From: an uncultured Eubacteriales bacterium
Lineage (GTDB): Bacteria; Bacillota; Clostridia; Peptostreptococcales; Anaerovoracaceae
Length of the DNA stretch: 64,000 nt
Assembly (NCBI GenBank): GCA_902774265.1
Contig: CACYHR010000020.1
Coordinates: 62,001-126,000 of the forward strand
Direction: 5' to 3'
Shown here: piece by piece, positions 42,284 through 53,400 of the stretch
Layout of the letters: each line of letters begins with the position of its first letter
Numbering within the stretch: the first letter of the stretch is position 1
Translations under genes and position numbers: made by a program
Notes under the pieces: generated by a model
Database searches by the model: none
What the model saw: the letters and a program-made list of their open reading frames with translations, nothing else
What the model was told of the DNA's origin: nothing

Positions 42284-43423
42284 TCAGCAATGTGATTCAA
42301 ATACTTTCATAATGCGGTATAGCACCATAACTGTGCCCCATACATATGCCACCGAAATGAATATGTTGAGGCGCATGTTCTCTCTGAATACTATCATAAG
42401 CACGGCAAATACGATCGCTGCCCCTGCCATTTTCAGCATGAACCTCATATCCATTCCGCATTTTTTCTTTGCATAACTGCGGGTAAAGAACAGGAATGCA
42501 TAATACCCGATCATAGCCGCTGTAATGAATAATGTCTTGGGCAGCAGCGCCACCTCTTCCTCCTGCATGAATTCCAGCGATACAGTTATGCAGCTCAGTG
42601 CAAAAATTATAAAGATGTGGATCATCATGTAAAGCATGCCGCTGTCCTGCATCTCCCTGTCAATGAGGTGATCATATATGAGTTCATACGAGACGAACAG
42701 ACCTGCAACTATAAGAAAGCACATAAGAGAGAAATAAATAATGTTCCAGTCGAAACCGCCGTCGCCGGCAAAATACGCCGATAATACGATTATCATTTCA
42801 CCGAAGGTGAAGACAACATAAAGCATTGCGCGTTCGCTGAGATGCATGAAATCGATTGAGCCTACAGGTATCTTGTTTTTGTTCACGGCAGTCAGGATGA
42901 TGCCGGTAATTATCGCAGCAAGCGATACCGGGCCTGTCATTTCCGGCGGAACGAAGCCCGCAGCAAGGGCAATCGCCGCCACGATAAACAATCTCCCGGC
43001 CATGCTCTTTAACATCCTGCAGCCTGCCTGATCCCCCATGTGATTCCGCATTTCTATCAGGTACTGCATTCCGATGTTGAACAGTATCAATGCCCAGGCT
43101 ATGTGATACTGCGCCTGATACGCCAGCCAGTCGGAACGCGTGCTCTGTCCTATGAAATATATCAGATACATGTTGGTCAGCAGGAAGACGTGATCACGCA
43201 ATCCGTTCCGGCCGAACATGTTTATGTAATATGTCGTAAAGTGCCATATCTGTATTATTGTCAGAGTGCATATAACGAAAGCCAGAAAAGCGACACCCGA
43301 AAAAAAACCGTTCTCAAAGCTGCTGAGAAGCGAGTTATTGCGGCCCACCATGTATACGAAGACAAGGTCATAGATAAGCTCGAGATATTCTACCTTTTTC
43401 TCTTCCTTGTTCAGCTGAAGCAT
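42284..43423 (-). CDS. LtrA family membrane protein (low temperature requirement)
   Basis: The 379-residue polytopic protein fits the LtrA family: YLELIYDLVFVYMVGRNN at the N-terminus, a long run of membrane helices (about ten), and HLSERAMLYVVFTFGEMIIVLSAYF in the middle, matching the family ER..GE motif. LtrA was named from Listeria growth at low temperature; the molecular activity is unknown. AGGA lies 6 bases before the ATG. It follows the VOC gene by 8 bases, so the two are co-transcribed. Confidence 0.9.
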   Translation of the reverse strand: MLQLNKEEKKVEYLELIYDLVFVYMVGRNNSLLSSFENGFFSGVAFLAFVICTLTIIQIWHFTTYYINMFGRNGLRDHVFLLTNMYLIYFIGQSTRSDWLAYQAQYHIAWALILFNIGMQYLIEMRNHMGDQAGCRMLKSMAGRLFIVAAIALAAGFVPPEMTGPVSLAAIITGIILTAVNKNKIPVGSIDFMHLSERAMLYVVFTFGEMIIVLSAYFAGDGGFDWNIIYFSLMCFLIVAGLFVSYELIYDHLIDREMQDSGMLYMMIHIFIIFALSCITVSLEFMQEEEVALLPKTLFITAAMIGYYAFLFFTRSYAKKKCGMDMRFMLKMAGAAIVFAVLMIVFRENMRLNIFISVAYVWGTVMVLYRIMKVFESHC

Positions 43424-43431
43424 GATCTGTC

Positions 43432-43788
43432 CTATTTTAAGTGCTCTGCAACAGTGATAGAGAATCCCGACGGCGATACCATCATCGCTGATCTGGAAGA
43501 TCCCGTATTCTCAACCTTTCCGCCCTGAACGATCTTAAAGCCGCGAGCAGTCAGCATTTCATAGGCTTCGTCAAAGCTGCTTACATTCATGCGAATCGAT
43601 ACAAGGTCCTGAGGGACCTCAGCGTCAACGACATCGACATGAAAGCCATTCGCATCCTTCATACGATTCCCCGAAAAACTGTCGCCAGTCTTATTATGTC
43701 TTTTCTCGAATCCGAGTTCTTCGAAGAGCGAAACCAGACTGTCGGCGTATTTAGAAATGATCATAGGATTAAATGATGTGATTTTCAT
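43432..43788 (-). CDS. VOC-superfamily (glyoxalase-like) protein
   Basis: The 118-residue product has the paired beta-alpha-beta-beta-beta layout of the VOC superfamily: ITSFNPMIISKYADSLVSLFEELGFEKRH, then VRSIRMNV-like and a final SPSGFSITVAEHL with a possible C-terminal metal-ligand position. Substrate is unknown. AAGGAG precedes the ATG. It is the first gene of a pair with the LtrA-like gene. Confidence 0.82.
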   Translation of the reverse strand: MKITSFNPMIISKYADSLVSLFEELGFEKRHNKTGDSFSGNRMKDANGFHVDVVDAEVPQDLVSIRMNVSSFDEAYEMLTARGFKIVQGGKVENTGSSRSAMMVSPSGFSITVAEHLK

Positions 43789-43861
43789 ATTGCTTCTCCT
43801 TAATAATAAACTTTATATAATTTTACCAAATCGCCTATATAATGACAATCAGCCACGAAAA

Positions 43862-43894
43862 ATCCCCTCACCGGTTTGCTGCCGATAAGGGGAT
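43862..43894 (-). terminator. Hairpin downstream of the beta-helix protein gene
   Basis: ATCCCCT pairs with AGGGGAT over 7 bp with a partly paired loop. Read on the minus strand it lies about 160 bases past the stop at 44056, and TTTTTCG follows. It may end that transcript. Confidence 0.5.
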
Positions 43895-44055
43895 CATTTA
43901 TTATTCATTTACTGATTTGTATTCACACAAGTGTATAGAAATCTGTCCGTCAAAATCCGCAATGTCGCTTTTAACAGCATCCTGAAGAGCTCTCTGAAAC
44001 CTGTCCGCATCAATCTCTCCGTCTGTAACTATCTTATAGCCGCTGCTTATGATCT

Positions 44056-46539
44056 TTATTTTGCTTTGATCTTTTTTACTTTAGACCACTTGCCGGATAT
44101 ATTTTCGTTCTTGTCCGTTATAGGATTATGAACACTTGTGTAAGTCCGTACCCTGAAGTAGTACTTCTTTCCGGCTTTGAGCTTTTTGACTGTCTTCTTT
44201 ACAGTAGTATTGCTCTTTATCGTGACCTTCTTCGTGGTCTTATTGGTGAACTTCTTTGAAGTGCTGTATGCCAGCTGATATCCTGTAGCTTCTGAGCTCT
44301 TCTTCCATGTGACCTGAGCCTTTCTTCCCTTCATGGCCTTTGCAGAGCTGAGGCTTGCTTTTCTTGCAGCAGCGTCTTTCTTACCGAAGAAATATTTGTA
44401 TTCCGCTATCTGATAAGTCAGGTCTTCGTCGATAAGAGCCTTCTGGGCAGCTGTCAGCTTATCATATTCAGCCATGACAGATCTTGCATTAGTCGCGTCA
44501 GCCTTTGCCGGGCTCTTAGGAAGATTCTTTATATCTTTGCTTACTGCCTCGGCAGCCTTCTCGTCAGCACTCTTCTTTGCCTCTGCCAGAGCCGCCTCAC
44601 AGTCAGCAAGCTTGTTCTTCAAAGCCGGTGTGAGACTTGGATCTGTCTTCTGCTTTCCTGACAGATCGTCATATGCTGCGCGTGCCTCTGTGATAGCCTT
44701 TTCATCGTTTACGGTCACCTTTTCCGGTGCAGGAAGCGCGCTGATCATATCAACTACTTTCTTAACGTCCTCTGTTGAATCATCTTTCCACTTCGCATAC
44801 AGCGTCATCGTTCTTGTCACTGTATCGGTGTCAAAATTCCATGCGTTTACGCATTTCTTCTCCTTATACCAGCCATCGAAAGTCCAGCCTCCTTCGGAAG
44901 GATCCTCCGGTTTTGTGACTTTGCCGCCATTAGCTATTATCTGCGCAGCAGGCGCCTTGCCGTGTCCGTTCGCATCGAAAGACACTATACATACAGCCTC
45001 CATTATATGAGCCCATGCCTGATCGTGATTTTTCGCAAACGTGGAAGTCACATCCGTTGCACTGCCCGCATTTGCGCCCGCCTTAACGATCACACCATCA
45101 CCGAGGTCAACCTTCTTATCAGCAAGAGTATAGACAGCTTTCTTTCCGGAAGCAGTCACATCTCCGCCATCGAAAAATACATCATCGTACTCGGCGTATA
45201 TACCGTAGCTGTCTGAATTGGCAGTTGCAGTGGATTTCACCGTGCCGCTGCTGATTGTAACAATTTTACCTGCGATGATCCCGTAGCCTTTGCCGCTGCC
45301 TGATTTGACAGTTGCAGTAGATGTTACCGTACCGCCGCTGATAGTGACATTAGATTCGTACGCGCTAATGCCTAGGCTGTGATTGTCTGAGCTGTGATTA
45401 GCGTCTGATGTGGCCTCAGCCGTAACTTCACCGCCTGTGATCCGGATATTTTTAATTGCGCCTATGCCGTAGCTTTTACCGCTTTCTGATGCAGCGCTTG
45501 CAGTAACCTTACCGCCGCTGATCTCCACATCATTGAATTCCGACCAGATACCATGGCTTTCGCCGCTCTTTCCGGATGCAGCCGATGCAGTCACATTGCC
45601 GCCGCTGATCTTAACATTCTGCGAATACGAAGAGATTCCGTAGCTGTAGCCGCCGGCTGACACGGCATCAGCAGTCACAACGCCGCTGCTGATTGTGACA
45701 TTATTACTGCTCGAATGGATGCCGTAGCTGTTTTTATTATCTGATGTGTTGTTGGATTTAGCTGTAGCCTTCACCGTACCGCCGCTGATAGTGACTTTAT
45801 CATCTCCTAAGATGCCGTAGCTTATATCATTATCTGATGTAGCGGTGGCAGTCACCTCTCCACCATTGATAGTCACATCTTTGTCACTGCAAATGGCACT
45901 GCTACCGCTGCCGGTAGCGGTAGCGGTGGCAGTCACTTTTCCATCATTTATTAAGAGCGAGCTGTAAGCATAAATACCTTCAAGTACGCCGTTTGCTGTG
46001 ATCTCGCCATCCTTTATGTTGATCATTTTATCGCTGCAGATGGCATAATTACCTTCTGCAGTGACTTTGCCGTTCTCGATCACAACATTACCAGCAGCAC
46101 GTATACCGCAGTTGTTGATATTTTTGCCGCCGGCAGCGGTCAGTTCTCCGCTTCCCTTAATAGTCAGATTTTTCTTAGCGTAAATACCGAAGCCGCCATC
46201 AGATGTATTTTGTACAGTGTTTTTTCCGTTCAATACAATCGTCAGATCCAGATCCGTATATATCGCAGCATTAGAACCGCCGCCTAAGGCATGGGTCTGA
46301 CCGTTGCTGCTGTAATCGGTCAGGGTCAGCGTCCTGGCAGCAGCATCATAACTCGCTGTCGGAGTAGTCGCTCCAGTGATGTTCCCTGCATTATCACTCG
46401 TTACCGCTATGCCGCCGACCCAGAGGTCGTAGCTGACAGGATCAGCTGCATACGCCGGCATGCTTATACCGAGCGCAGGCATCATTCCCAGCATCAGCGC
46501 AAGGCTGAGCAGGAGGCCGAATAATCTTTTCTTTTTCAT
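44056..46539 (-). CDS. Secreted repetitive beta-helix surface protein with InlB-type and FN3-like domains
   Basis: The 827-residue protein has a signal peptide (LLLSLALMLGMMPALG, cut near AYAADP). A region of about 30-520 is made of short beta-helix turns: repeats of VTISGGxVTATA followed by an xSYGI step, about 12 times. An InlB/Flg_new-type repeat follows at about 540-600 (VSFDANGHGKAPAAQIIANG, ending YAKW). A helical FIVAR-like region (about 610-740) and the Lys-rich fibronectin III-like C-terminus ending GKWSKVKKIKAK complete it. No LPXTG or membrane anchor is present. The repeats suggest a surface adhesin or glycan-facing protein. GGAGAGG precedes the ATG. Its last 220 residues closely resemble those of the giant protein at 50447-56500. 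Confidence 0.85.
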   Translation of the reverse strand: MKKKRLFGLLLSLALMLGMMPALGISMPAYAADPVSYDLWVGGIAVTSDNAGNITGATTPTASYDAAARTLTLTDYSSNGQTHALGGGSNAAIYTDLDLTIVLNGKNTVQNTSDGGFGIYAKKNLTIKGSGELTAAGGKNINNCGIRAAGNVVIENGKVTAEGNYAICSDKMINIKDGEITANGVLEGIYAYSSLLINDGKVTATATATGSGSSAICSDKDVTINGGEVTATATSDNDISYGILGDDKVTISGGTVKATAKSNNTSDNKNSYGIHSSSNNVTISSGVVTADAVSAGGYSYGISSYSQNVKISGGNVTASAASGKSGESHGIWSEFNDVEISGGKVTASAASESGKSYGIGAIKNIRITGGEVTAEATSDANHSSDNHSLGISAYESNVTISGGTVTSTATVKSGSGKGYGIIAGKIVTISSGTVKSTATANSDSYGIYAEYDDVFFDGGDVTASGKKAVYTLADKKVDLGDGVIVKAGANAGSATDVTSTFAKNHDQAWAHIMEAVCIVSFDANGHGKAPAAQIIANGGKVTKPEDPSEGGWTFDGWYKEKKCVNAWNFDTDTVTRTMTLYAKWKDDSTEDVKKVVDMISALPAPEKVTVNDEKAITEARAAYDDLSGKQKTDPSLTPALKNKLADCEAALAEAKKSADEKAAEAVSKDIKNLPKSPAKADATNARSVMAEYDKLTAAQKALIDEDLTYQIAEYKYFFGKKDAAARKASLSSAKAMKGRKAQVTWKKSSEATGYQLAYSTSKKFTNKTTKKVTIKSNTTVKKTVKKLKAGKKYYFRVRTYTSVHNPITDKNENISGKWSKVKKIKAK

Positions 46540-46707
46540 AATCCTCTCCTTTTCTTTTCCCTTAATTAGCTTCCCTTTTTGTATCTATGTATATTACGAC
46601 CGCCACATGAGCATTTCTATATGATTTATCTGATATATACAGATTTTACAAGAAGCAAATGCTTTCTGTCTTCAGGCAATTGCCCGTCTGCAATTGCAGA
46701 CCGTTCA

Positions 46708-47823
46708 TTATGATGCTTCAGCATCTGATGCTTTCGTCCGATATCTTCGTCTCTCCTTACCTATCGACTTATAATACCGCGCTTTTTCTTCATACATCCT
46801 CTCGTCCGCTGCCCTGGCAAGTTCAGTTATTCCATAGCCCGGATATTCGGAGGAGCCGGCAGCGCCGCAGGATATACTCAATGTGATGCCGTTGTCTTCC
46901 GACCACTCCTCTGTGATTCTTTCAACAGCGCTTATCAGCTGATCAACAGTATCCTGCTGTGCATAGAGCAGTATTACGAACTCATCTCCACCAATTCTGT
47001 ACTGTTTTCCCCAATCCCTAAAACATTTCTCAATACACCGGGCAGCTCCTATGATCAGTTTATCGCCGCTCTCATGTCCATAGCTGTCGTTTACGTCCTT
47101 CAGTCCGTTGATATCGATGACCACGTAGTGCAGATCATCCGGCAAAGGCTTCTCTCCGATCCGTTTCAGTTCTTCTTCATATTCGCGTCTGTTAGGAAGG
47201 CCTGTCATTACATCGGTCCTTGCGTTTTCCTCTTCCTGCACTATGCGTTCAGACAAATTCATCTTGAGCTGTAAAAAACCAATGCCAAGTACAAACTGAA
47301 AAACGAAAAAGACAATAATATTGATGAGTGATGCTGCAACACCTGTTACAGAAATGATGAGGTACAGCATGAAGACATCCGACACGATGGCAATAACGCT
47401 GTATATAGCCGGAGGCAGTGAAAAAATCAGCGGAACGACCATGGAAAATGTCATAAACACTGAAGGATCGACCTGGCCGGTGACCAGAGAATCGGAAAAT
47501 GTTATGGCCAGCGCCCATGCAAAAAAGAAGATCGCGCATGCCGGATTTGCAGCCATAAGCAGCGTATATCTGTGCTCAAGATCTTTTTTCGCATATGAAT
47601 TCAAAATGAGATATAAAACCGCCACAGCCAGAAGGGAAAGATAATAGACCCGGTATTTCCATATATACGGCCCGTACAGTCCGGCGTTAAGAACCGTATA
47701 TCCAAGCATCATAATCTCAAAAGCCGCTACGATTATCAGGGCGATCATGGAAATTCCCTGTGAAGAATTGTACAGACTCATACGAACCTGTTTATTCTTA
47801 TCCGAAACAATCATGCTATTCAT
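46708..47823 (-). CDS. Membrane diguanylate cyclase (six helices, GGDEF)
   Basis: The 371-residue protein has six membrane helices in the first 200 residues with little extracellular sequence, then a GGDEF domain: ARTDVMTGLPNRREYEEEL, VVIDINGLKDVNDSYGHESG and YRIGGDEFVILL intact. The residues at the inhibitory-site position read RDWG rather than RxxD, so feedback inhibition is not expected. I chose the ATG at 47823, 6 bases after AAAGGTG; a GTG 9 bases upstream overlaps that site. It lies between two secreted-protein genes, with a family 1 repeat just upstream. Confidence 0.9.
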   Translation of the reverse strand: MNSMIVSDKNKQVRMSLYNSSQGISMIALIIVAAFEIMMLGYTVLNAGLYGPYIWKYRVYYLSLLAVAVLYLILNSYAKKDLEHRYTLLMAANPACAIFFFAWALAITFSDSLVTGQVDPSVFMTFSMVVPLIFSLPPAIYSVIAIVSDVFMLYLIISVTGVAASLINIIVFFVFQFVLGIGFLQLKMNLSERIVQEEENARTDVMTGLPNRREYEEELKRIGEKPLPDDLHYVVIDINGLKDVNDSYGHESGDKLIIGAARCIEKCFRDWGKQYRIGGDEFVILLYAQQDTVDQLISAVERITEEWSEDNGITLSISCGAAGSSEYPGYGITELARAADERMYEEKARYYKSIGKERRRYRTKASDAEAS

Positions 47824-47901
47824 ACGATACACCTTTTTGCTTCAAACGTTATTCTGCTTCATCTTATTATAGCACGTCATTAATCGAAGTGAGCAGGACA
47901 A

Positions 47902-47996
47902 TTCAACCAGGAGCAAAGCTCCAACAAGCTCGCTTGATTGGAGCGAGCGACGCCGTACTTATCGGAGGAGCTCAGCCTCCGGAGATCAATGCTTCC
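47902..47996 (+). repeat. Family 1 structured repeat, copy D, overlapping the protease gene's end
   Basis: It starts with TTCAACCAGGAGC and the GCTCGCT/AGCGAGC arm as in copy A. It then carries the GGAGGAGCTCAGCCTCC module seen in copy C and GATCAATGCTTCCG. The CAGACACCGG-closed block is absent. The last 8 or so codons and the stop (47972-47974) of the cysteine protease gene lie inside it. Confidence 0.75.
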
Positions 47997-50407
47997 GTCA
48001 GGCCGACCTTGCCGCTCGTGGCGACATTACTATAACTTCCGTAATATCTGCCGTATGCGTCCTTAGTCCATGCCCGCACTTTCAGCTGATACCGTTTCCC
48101 TTTCTTCAGGCCTTTCAGTCTGAGTACGCCGGAAGAAGCGCTGAACGATTTTTTCTTCCAGGTCTTTGTGCCCTTGATGCGGTAGGCGAGTTCGTAATGC
48201 TCGATTCCCGTGTATTTGAGACTCTCTACCCTCACTTTCAGCGATTTGCTGCCCGTTTTCACGGACTCGATTTCGGCGCGCGGTATGCTTATCCTGATTG
48301 GATAGATCAGCGTTCCGATGCCGTCAACCTTCACCGTAATATTGGCTCTTCCGGACTTTTTCGGATAGATGATCCTGCGGTTTACGGTACTGCCTTCCAT
48401 AAATGTGAACAGCTTTTTCGCACCCTCATCGGGAATCCATTCGATGTTCAGATTTCCCGGCACATCAGCATCAGCTTCACCCTCAAAGGTAAGCAGCAGA
48501 TTTACAGGGGTCTCTTCCGCCCCCGGCATTGGTGGTTCCAGAGAATTGTCGATCGTCAGAAACATGTAAAGGTCCGGCTTTTGTACGGCAAAGCCTTTGA
48601 TCGGGAAGTTGTCTACTGCCGCGCCCTCTGTGTAATCATCGGTCTTCCCGAGCAGTGAGGTCTGCAGTCTTTTACTGCTGAAATCCTTCCATTTGCCGTC
48701 CAGCATGAGAAAGCTTTCTTTCTTATTGATGACGCCTGCCCCGATGGTCGTCTGCACATTTACTGCATATTTACCTTCCGGTGTTTTCTGCTTTACAACA
48801 ATGGCGTAGGACTGCCCTTTCATGATCGTGAAAGGATGGTTCAGCTCAACTTTGTGGAATCCGCCGAAATCAAAGCTTTTCGTCACACTGTCCATGAGCA
48901 TGCCATCCTCCGGCTTACTGAATCCCTCCTGCAGGAGATATACGTCAAAAGTCACCTCCGTGCCGGGATAGGATGTAAGACATGAAACCTGCTGCAGCTC
49001 TTCGCAAACATCCGCCCTGAATACATTCGCCATACGCACGCTGTTTTTGACGTTTGCTGCGTGGATCTCGCTTACCGGCATTAGGTCGTGCTGGTCCGTT
49101 ATAAGCGTCACGTTTTCATCGGTTTTCTCGAAATCAAGAGCCTCAGGTGCATCGATGCTGCTGTCATAGTAGGACAGCCAAAAGTATCCGCTGTGCCTGC
49201 CGGTTTTCGGATCCACAATCCCCCAGTTACCTTCGCCGCGGTTCGGGAAATTCTCTTCTTCGGAACCCCAGCTGTTCTTCACAAGCCACGCGCCGTCTTC
49301 CGGAGGAGTCGTAATCTCAAACGATTCCTCTTCATCCAGATCACCGACCATATGCCGGAAATTCTCCTTCGCGTAATTGTCATCCCAGCCTATCACGCAG
49401 ACCGAATGCTTCGCCCCCATGAAATCGTAAGTGTAGTGAGCAAAATCGCTGTTGATATAAGTACCTGTGCCCTGCTGCCCCGGCAAATAGGTATCGCTGC
49501 AATATGAAATCTCTACGCCGCGCTTCTGCAAAAGCTGTTCCTTGACAGCCACAGTCGCAGCCTCATTGTAATGATAGGTACCGCCGCTGTCTCCATATTC
49601 AATATCCGCCGGAGTCGGAAGCATGTAGGATTCGTGCAGGCTATAGGAATGTTTAAAGCGCAGATTCTCCGGAATCGACCAATCGTCGTTTTTGCTGTAG
49701 CAGAAATTCTGCAGTCTGCCGTTTACCGGCTCTTTCTGTATGGTTCCGTTCCTGCCCCTGTATCGCAGCACTTCATCTTCGCTCTCCGAAACAGGACCGA
49801 CGCCTGCTGCAAAAAGAGTGGTTGCCATCAGTGCCTCGCCGCCCTGATCACAGCGTTCCGAGGTGTCTTTACCTCCGTAAAGACCTTCTCCGTTTTGCGG
49901 ATTCTCCGGGTCAACGACAGGCGATGCCGCAAAATACACAAGGTGCTTTTCTGAAAGATCCAGGCTGTCCGCCGTCAGGGATGTGAGGTTCTCAGGATCT
50001 CCCAGGATGCTGGTCTCAGCAGCAGAAATAGCCGCAAATCCCCAGCAGCTGCCGAAGGGGTGCTGAAGCTTTACGGGCGTAACATAGTTTTTGCCATCCA
50101 CATCACGCAGATCAAAAGTCTCAGGCAAATCTTCCGCAGCCCTGATCGCTTCTGTCTTTGCCGAATCCTGTGTGTAATCGAATGGATCATTCGATGGATC
50201 GGCAAACTGATCTGCGATCTGAGATGCAGTCTGAGATGCGGTCTGAGATCCGGACCTGTCGTTCAGAGCGCTCTGAGCGTCCTCTGTGCTTCGTGCTTCG
50301 TTTACCGCTGACGCAGCGTATGCCGGCAGAGCTGACGCCGGCATGCATGTAAATACGAAGATTGCCGCGGCGATCATCGCAATAAATCTATTTGTCTTCT
50401 TCATCAT
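47972..50407 (-). CDS. Secreted papain-family (C1A) cysteine protease with lectin-like and FN3-like domains
   Basis: The 811-residue protein has a signal peptide (FIAMIAAAIFVFTCMPASALPAYA) and a Gln/Ser-rich propeptide with repeated ASQTASQIA. The C1 catalytic domain (about 95-420) has the oxyanion Gln and nucleophile in QHPFGSCWGFAA, the catalytic His in GAKHSVCVIGWDDNY and the Asn in WLVKNSWGS. A lectin-like beta region follows (about 430-620; NVFRADVCEELQQVSC, GQSYAIVVKQKTPEGKY). Then come an immunoglobulin-like segment and a C-terminal FN3-like domain. Unlike its relatives here it does not end in a Lys-rich tail: the last residues (TEALISGG) are encoded by a family 1 repeat. AGGGAAA precedes the ATG. 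Confidence 0.92.
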   Translation of the reverse strand: MMKKTNRFIAMIAAAIFVFTCMPASALPAYAASAVNEARSTEDAQSALNDRSGSQTASQTASQIADQFADPSNDPFDYTQDSAKTEAIRAAEDLPETFDLRDVDGKNYVTPVKLQHPFGSCWGFAAISAAETSILGDPENLTSLTADSLDLSEKHLVYFAASPVVDPENPQNGEGLYGGKDTSERCDQGGEALMATTLFAAGVGPVSESEDEVLRYRGRNGTIQKEPVNGRLQNFCYSKNDDWSIPENLRFKHSYSLHESYMLPTPADIEYGDSGGTYHYNEAATVAVKEQLLQKRGVEISYCSDTYLPGQQGTGTYINSDFAHYTYDFMGAKHSVCVIGWDDNYAKENFRHMVGDLDEEESFEITTPPEDGAWLVKNSWGSEEENFPNRGEGNWGIVDPKTGRHSGYFWLSYYDSSIDAPEALDFEKTDENVTLITDQHDLMPVSEIHAANVKNSVRMANVFRADVCEELQQVSCLTSYPGTEVTFDVYLLQEGFSKPEDGMLMDSVTKSFDFGGFHKVELNHPFTIMKGQSYAIVVKQKTPEGKYAVNVQTTIGAGVINKKESFLMLDGKWKDFSSKRLQTSLLGKTDDYTEGAAVDNFPIKGFAVQKPDLYMFLTIDNSLEPPMPGAEETPVNLLLTFEGEADADVPGNLNIEWIPDEGAKKLFTFMEGSTVNRRIIYPKKSGRANITVKVDGIGTLIYPIRISIPRAEIESVKTGSKSLKVRVESLKYTGIEHYELAYRIKGTKTWKKKSFSASSGVLRLKGLKKGKRYQLKVRAWTKDAYGRYYGSYSNVATSGKVGLTEALISGG

Positions 50408-50446
50408 TTGAGTTATTTCCCTGCGCTCTGTTTTTATGCTGTCCTG

Positions 50447-53400
50447 CTACTTTCTCGCTTTTACCTTTTTGACCTTCGACCACTTGCCGCAGATCTTCAC
50501 ATTCTTCCCTGTCGCCGGGTTATTCAGCAAGGTGTAAGGTCTTAGCCTGAAGTAGTACTTTCTGCCGGCTTTGAGCTTGCTGACAGTCTTCTTAACAGTC
50601 TTACTGCTCTTTATCGTGACCATCTTCGTGGTCTTCTTAGTGAACTTCCTGCCTGTGCTGTATGCGAGCTGATAACCGTCTGCATTCGAATTCTTTCTCC
50701 ACTTAGCCAAGGCCTTCCTGCCCTTCACTGCCCTGACAGATTTCATCTTAACCTTCTGAGCTTTGGCATTTACTTTTGCCCAGTAATACTCAGATCTTTC
50801 AAGCTTGGAAAGTTCTTCTTTTGTTATAAACTTCTTAGCCGAATCATTCAGCGCTTCATATGCTTCACGCGCCTTCCGGACCTTTGTTTTTGATGATTTC
50901 GCAAGATCATCCGGGATCGCAGCTATCATCTCTGAAACCACAGCCGCAGCCTTATGATCTTCGGCGTTCTTCTTCGCAGCTTCAAGCTGGGCCACGCAGT
51001 CTTTCAGTTTATCTTTGAGCGCCTGAGTGAGGCTCGGATCTTTCTTCTGATCCTCAGTAAGTTTATCAAATGCCTCCCGGGCCGCTATGATTGCCGCCTC
51101 ATCTCTTACTTCAACAGCCTCAGGTGCAGGCAGAGCATTGATCATATCAATAACCCTCAGGACATCATCATCTGCAGGATCACCGCCACCGCCGGCGCCG
51201 CCTCCGCCGCCTGATGGATCCGGATCTCCCGCGATCGTTACAGTAAGGCATAACGGATCGATATCCTTATGATTCGCATCACCTGCAACCCTGTACCATA
51301 CACAGTAGGTCCCGGCTCCGGTGGCTGCCGGAACAGTTGTGTTCCATCCTCTTTCGGGTGCAATATCAGGATCCTTGCCGAGAACATACTGCATAGTGCC
51401 GCCGACGGCTTCTCCTGCTGTGACCAGCTCCTGTTCAGAAACGGTATATGAAAGTTCATTTGCCTTCGGTGCTTTGGTAATCACACTTTCAGCTTTCTTA
51501 ACTATCAGTCTGACTTTCTCCGTCGCCGTCCTGTAGTTCCGGTTCGTCGCACGCACCAGGACATTTTTCTCATCTTCATCTGCATCCCTGATGCCCGGCG
51601 CTTCCGTACTCCATGTATCACCGTCATCTGTGCTGTACTCTATTATCGTTCCGTCAGTTATCTTTACGTTTGCTTCTACATTATGGATCTGTCCGTCATA
51701 CACGCCTTCATATCCGGCAGCCCTGAGGCCCAGCTTGTCCTCATCCGCAGGACTGATTGTTAATATACCCGGCAGATATCCGACTGAGTAATTGCCCTGT
51801 ATGACAGCGCCTGACGGCATGATCTCGTATTTGCCGACGTTTTCGCCCGGAATGCGGCTTAAGCTGTAATCCACATTTACGGTACTGTCGATCTCACCAT
51901 CTACAGAAATGTCAGCCTCAAGTTCGGGATCAGTATCGCCATAGTGCTTGTAATCGTTTTCTGCTTTGACAGTTACTTCTTTACGTTCAATGCTAAACTC
52001 AGCAGAACCGGTATAAATCTTTTCGTTTGTCTCTATAGTGACAGTTACGGTATATTTCCCCGCATCAGACGGTTTATCACCGGACGGTCCGTAGCTCCTT
52101 CCGCTGTAGGATATCTCTGCAGTGCTTCCGACAGGAATGATTACCTGATTTCCATCCTGATTGGTATAAACGGGATCTTCCGGTTCGTCTCCGTATACAG
52201 AGTCCCCCTGAGTCACTTTGAGCGGCACGATTTCCTTGTCTTTAATGGATACCGTAATGTTTTTAGTCGTACCGAGGTAATTCGCATTGCCTTTTACAGT
52301 TACAGCTACGATGCACGTTCCCGTTGCATTACCGGAAGTAAACAGGCCCGTGTTTTTATCAACTGTGCAGCCGTTTGCTTCCCCGCTTATATCATAGGTC
52401 ACATCACCCTCAGCATATTTCACATTACCACTGAGATCGACCTTATTTCCGTCCCTTGTTACAGCAGCTTCCGTGATGATCACCGCAGGGTTCGGTGCCT
52501 GCGTGACGGTCAGCTTTCCCGCTCTATAAGTCACAAAATAGTTGCCCTGCCTGACAGCACCGGATGGCATGATAACATATTCTCCGACGTTTTCACCTGA
52601 TATGCGGCTCAGCGTATAAGTCACTCCGGCTGCCTCCGCCGGCTTGCCGTCAGCATCAGAAATTGATGCCGTCAGAACCGGATCGGAATCGCCAAAGGAT
52701 TTGGTCTTATCATCCGCATTGACCCGGACTTCTTTCGGTACGATCTCAAACGAAGCAGTACCGGTATATATCTTTTTGCTTGTCTCTATCGTGACAGTCA
52801 CGGTATATTTCCCCGCATCGGACGGTTTATCATCAGACGGCCCGTAACTGCTTCCGCTGTAGGAGATATTCACAGCGCTTCCATCAGTGCTTACAGGATT
52901 TCCATCCGCATCGGTATAAACGGGTTCTTCCGGATCTCTTCCGTAAACAGCATCCTTCTGTGTCACTTTAAGCGGCACGATTTCCTTGTCTTCTATGGAA
53001 ACCGTAATGTTTTTGGTAGTGCCGAGGTAATTCCCGCTTTCAGCAACAGTCACACTTACTATGCATTTTCCCGTTTCATCCCCGGAAGTAAGCCTGCCTG
53101 TGCCTGCATCAAGGGTGCATCCGTTTGTGTCCCCGCTGATGGAGTAGCTCACATCGCCAACAGCATCTTTCACATTCTTGCTGAGATCGACAGTATTTCC
53201 GCCTCTTGTTACGGCAGCATTTGCGGCGATAAGCACAGGGTTCGGCGCCTTCGTGATAGTCAGCGTTCCCTTGCGGTAAATGATCTCGCTGTAGTTACCC
53301 TCATTTCCGCTGATCACTGCTGCTGATGGAGCGATCTCGTACTCGCCTGCATCCGTTCCTGCGCCGCTCAGGGTGATGCCTGTCAGCGCGTCACCGCTTT

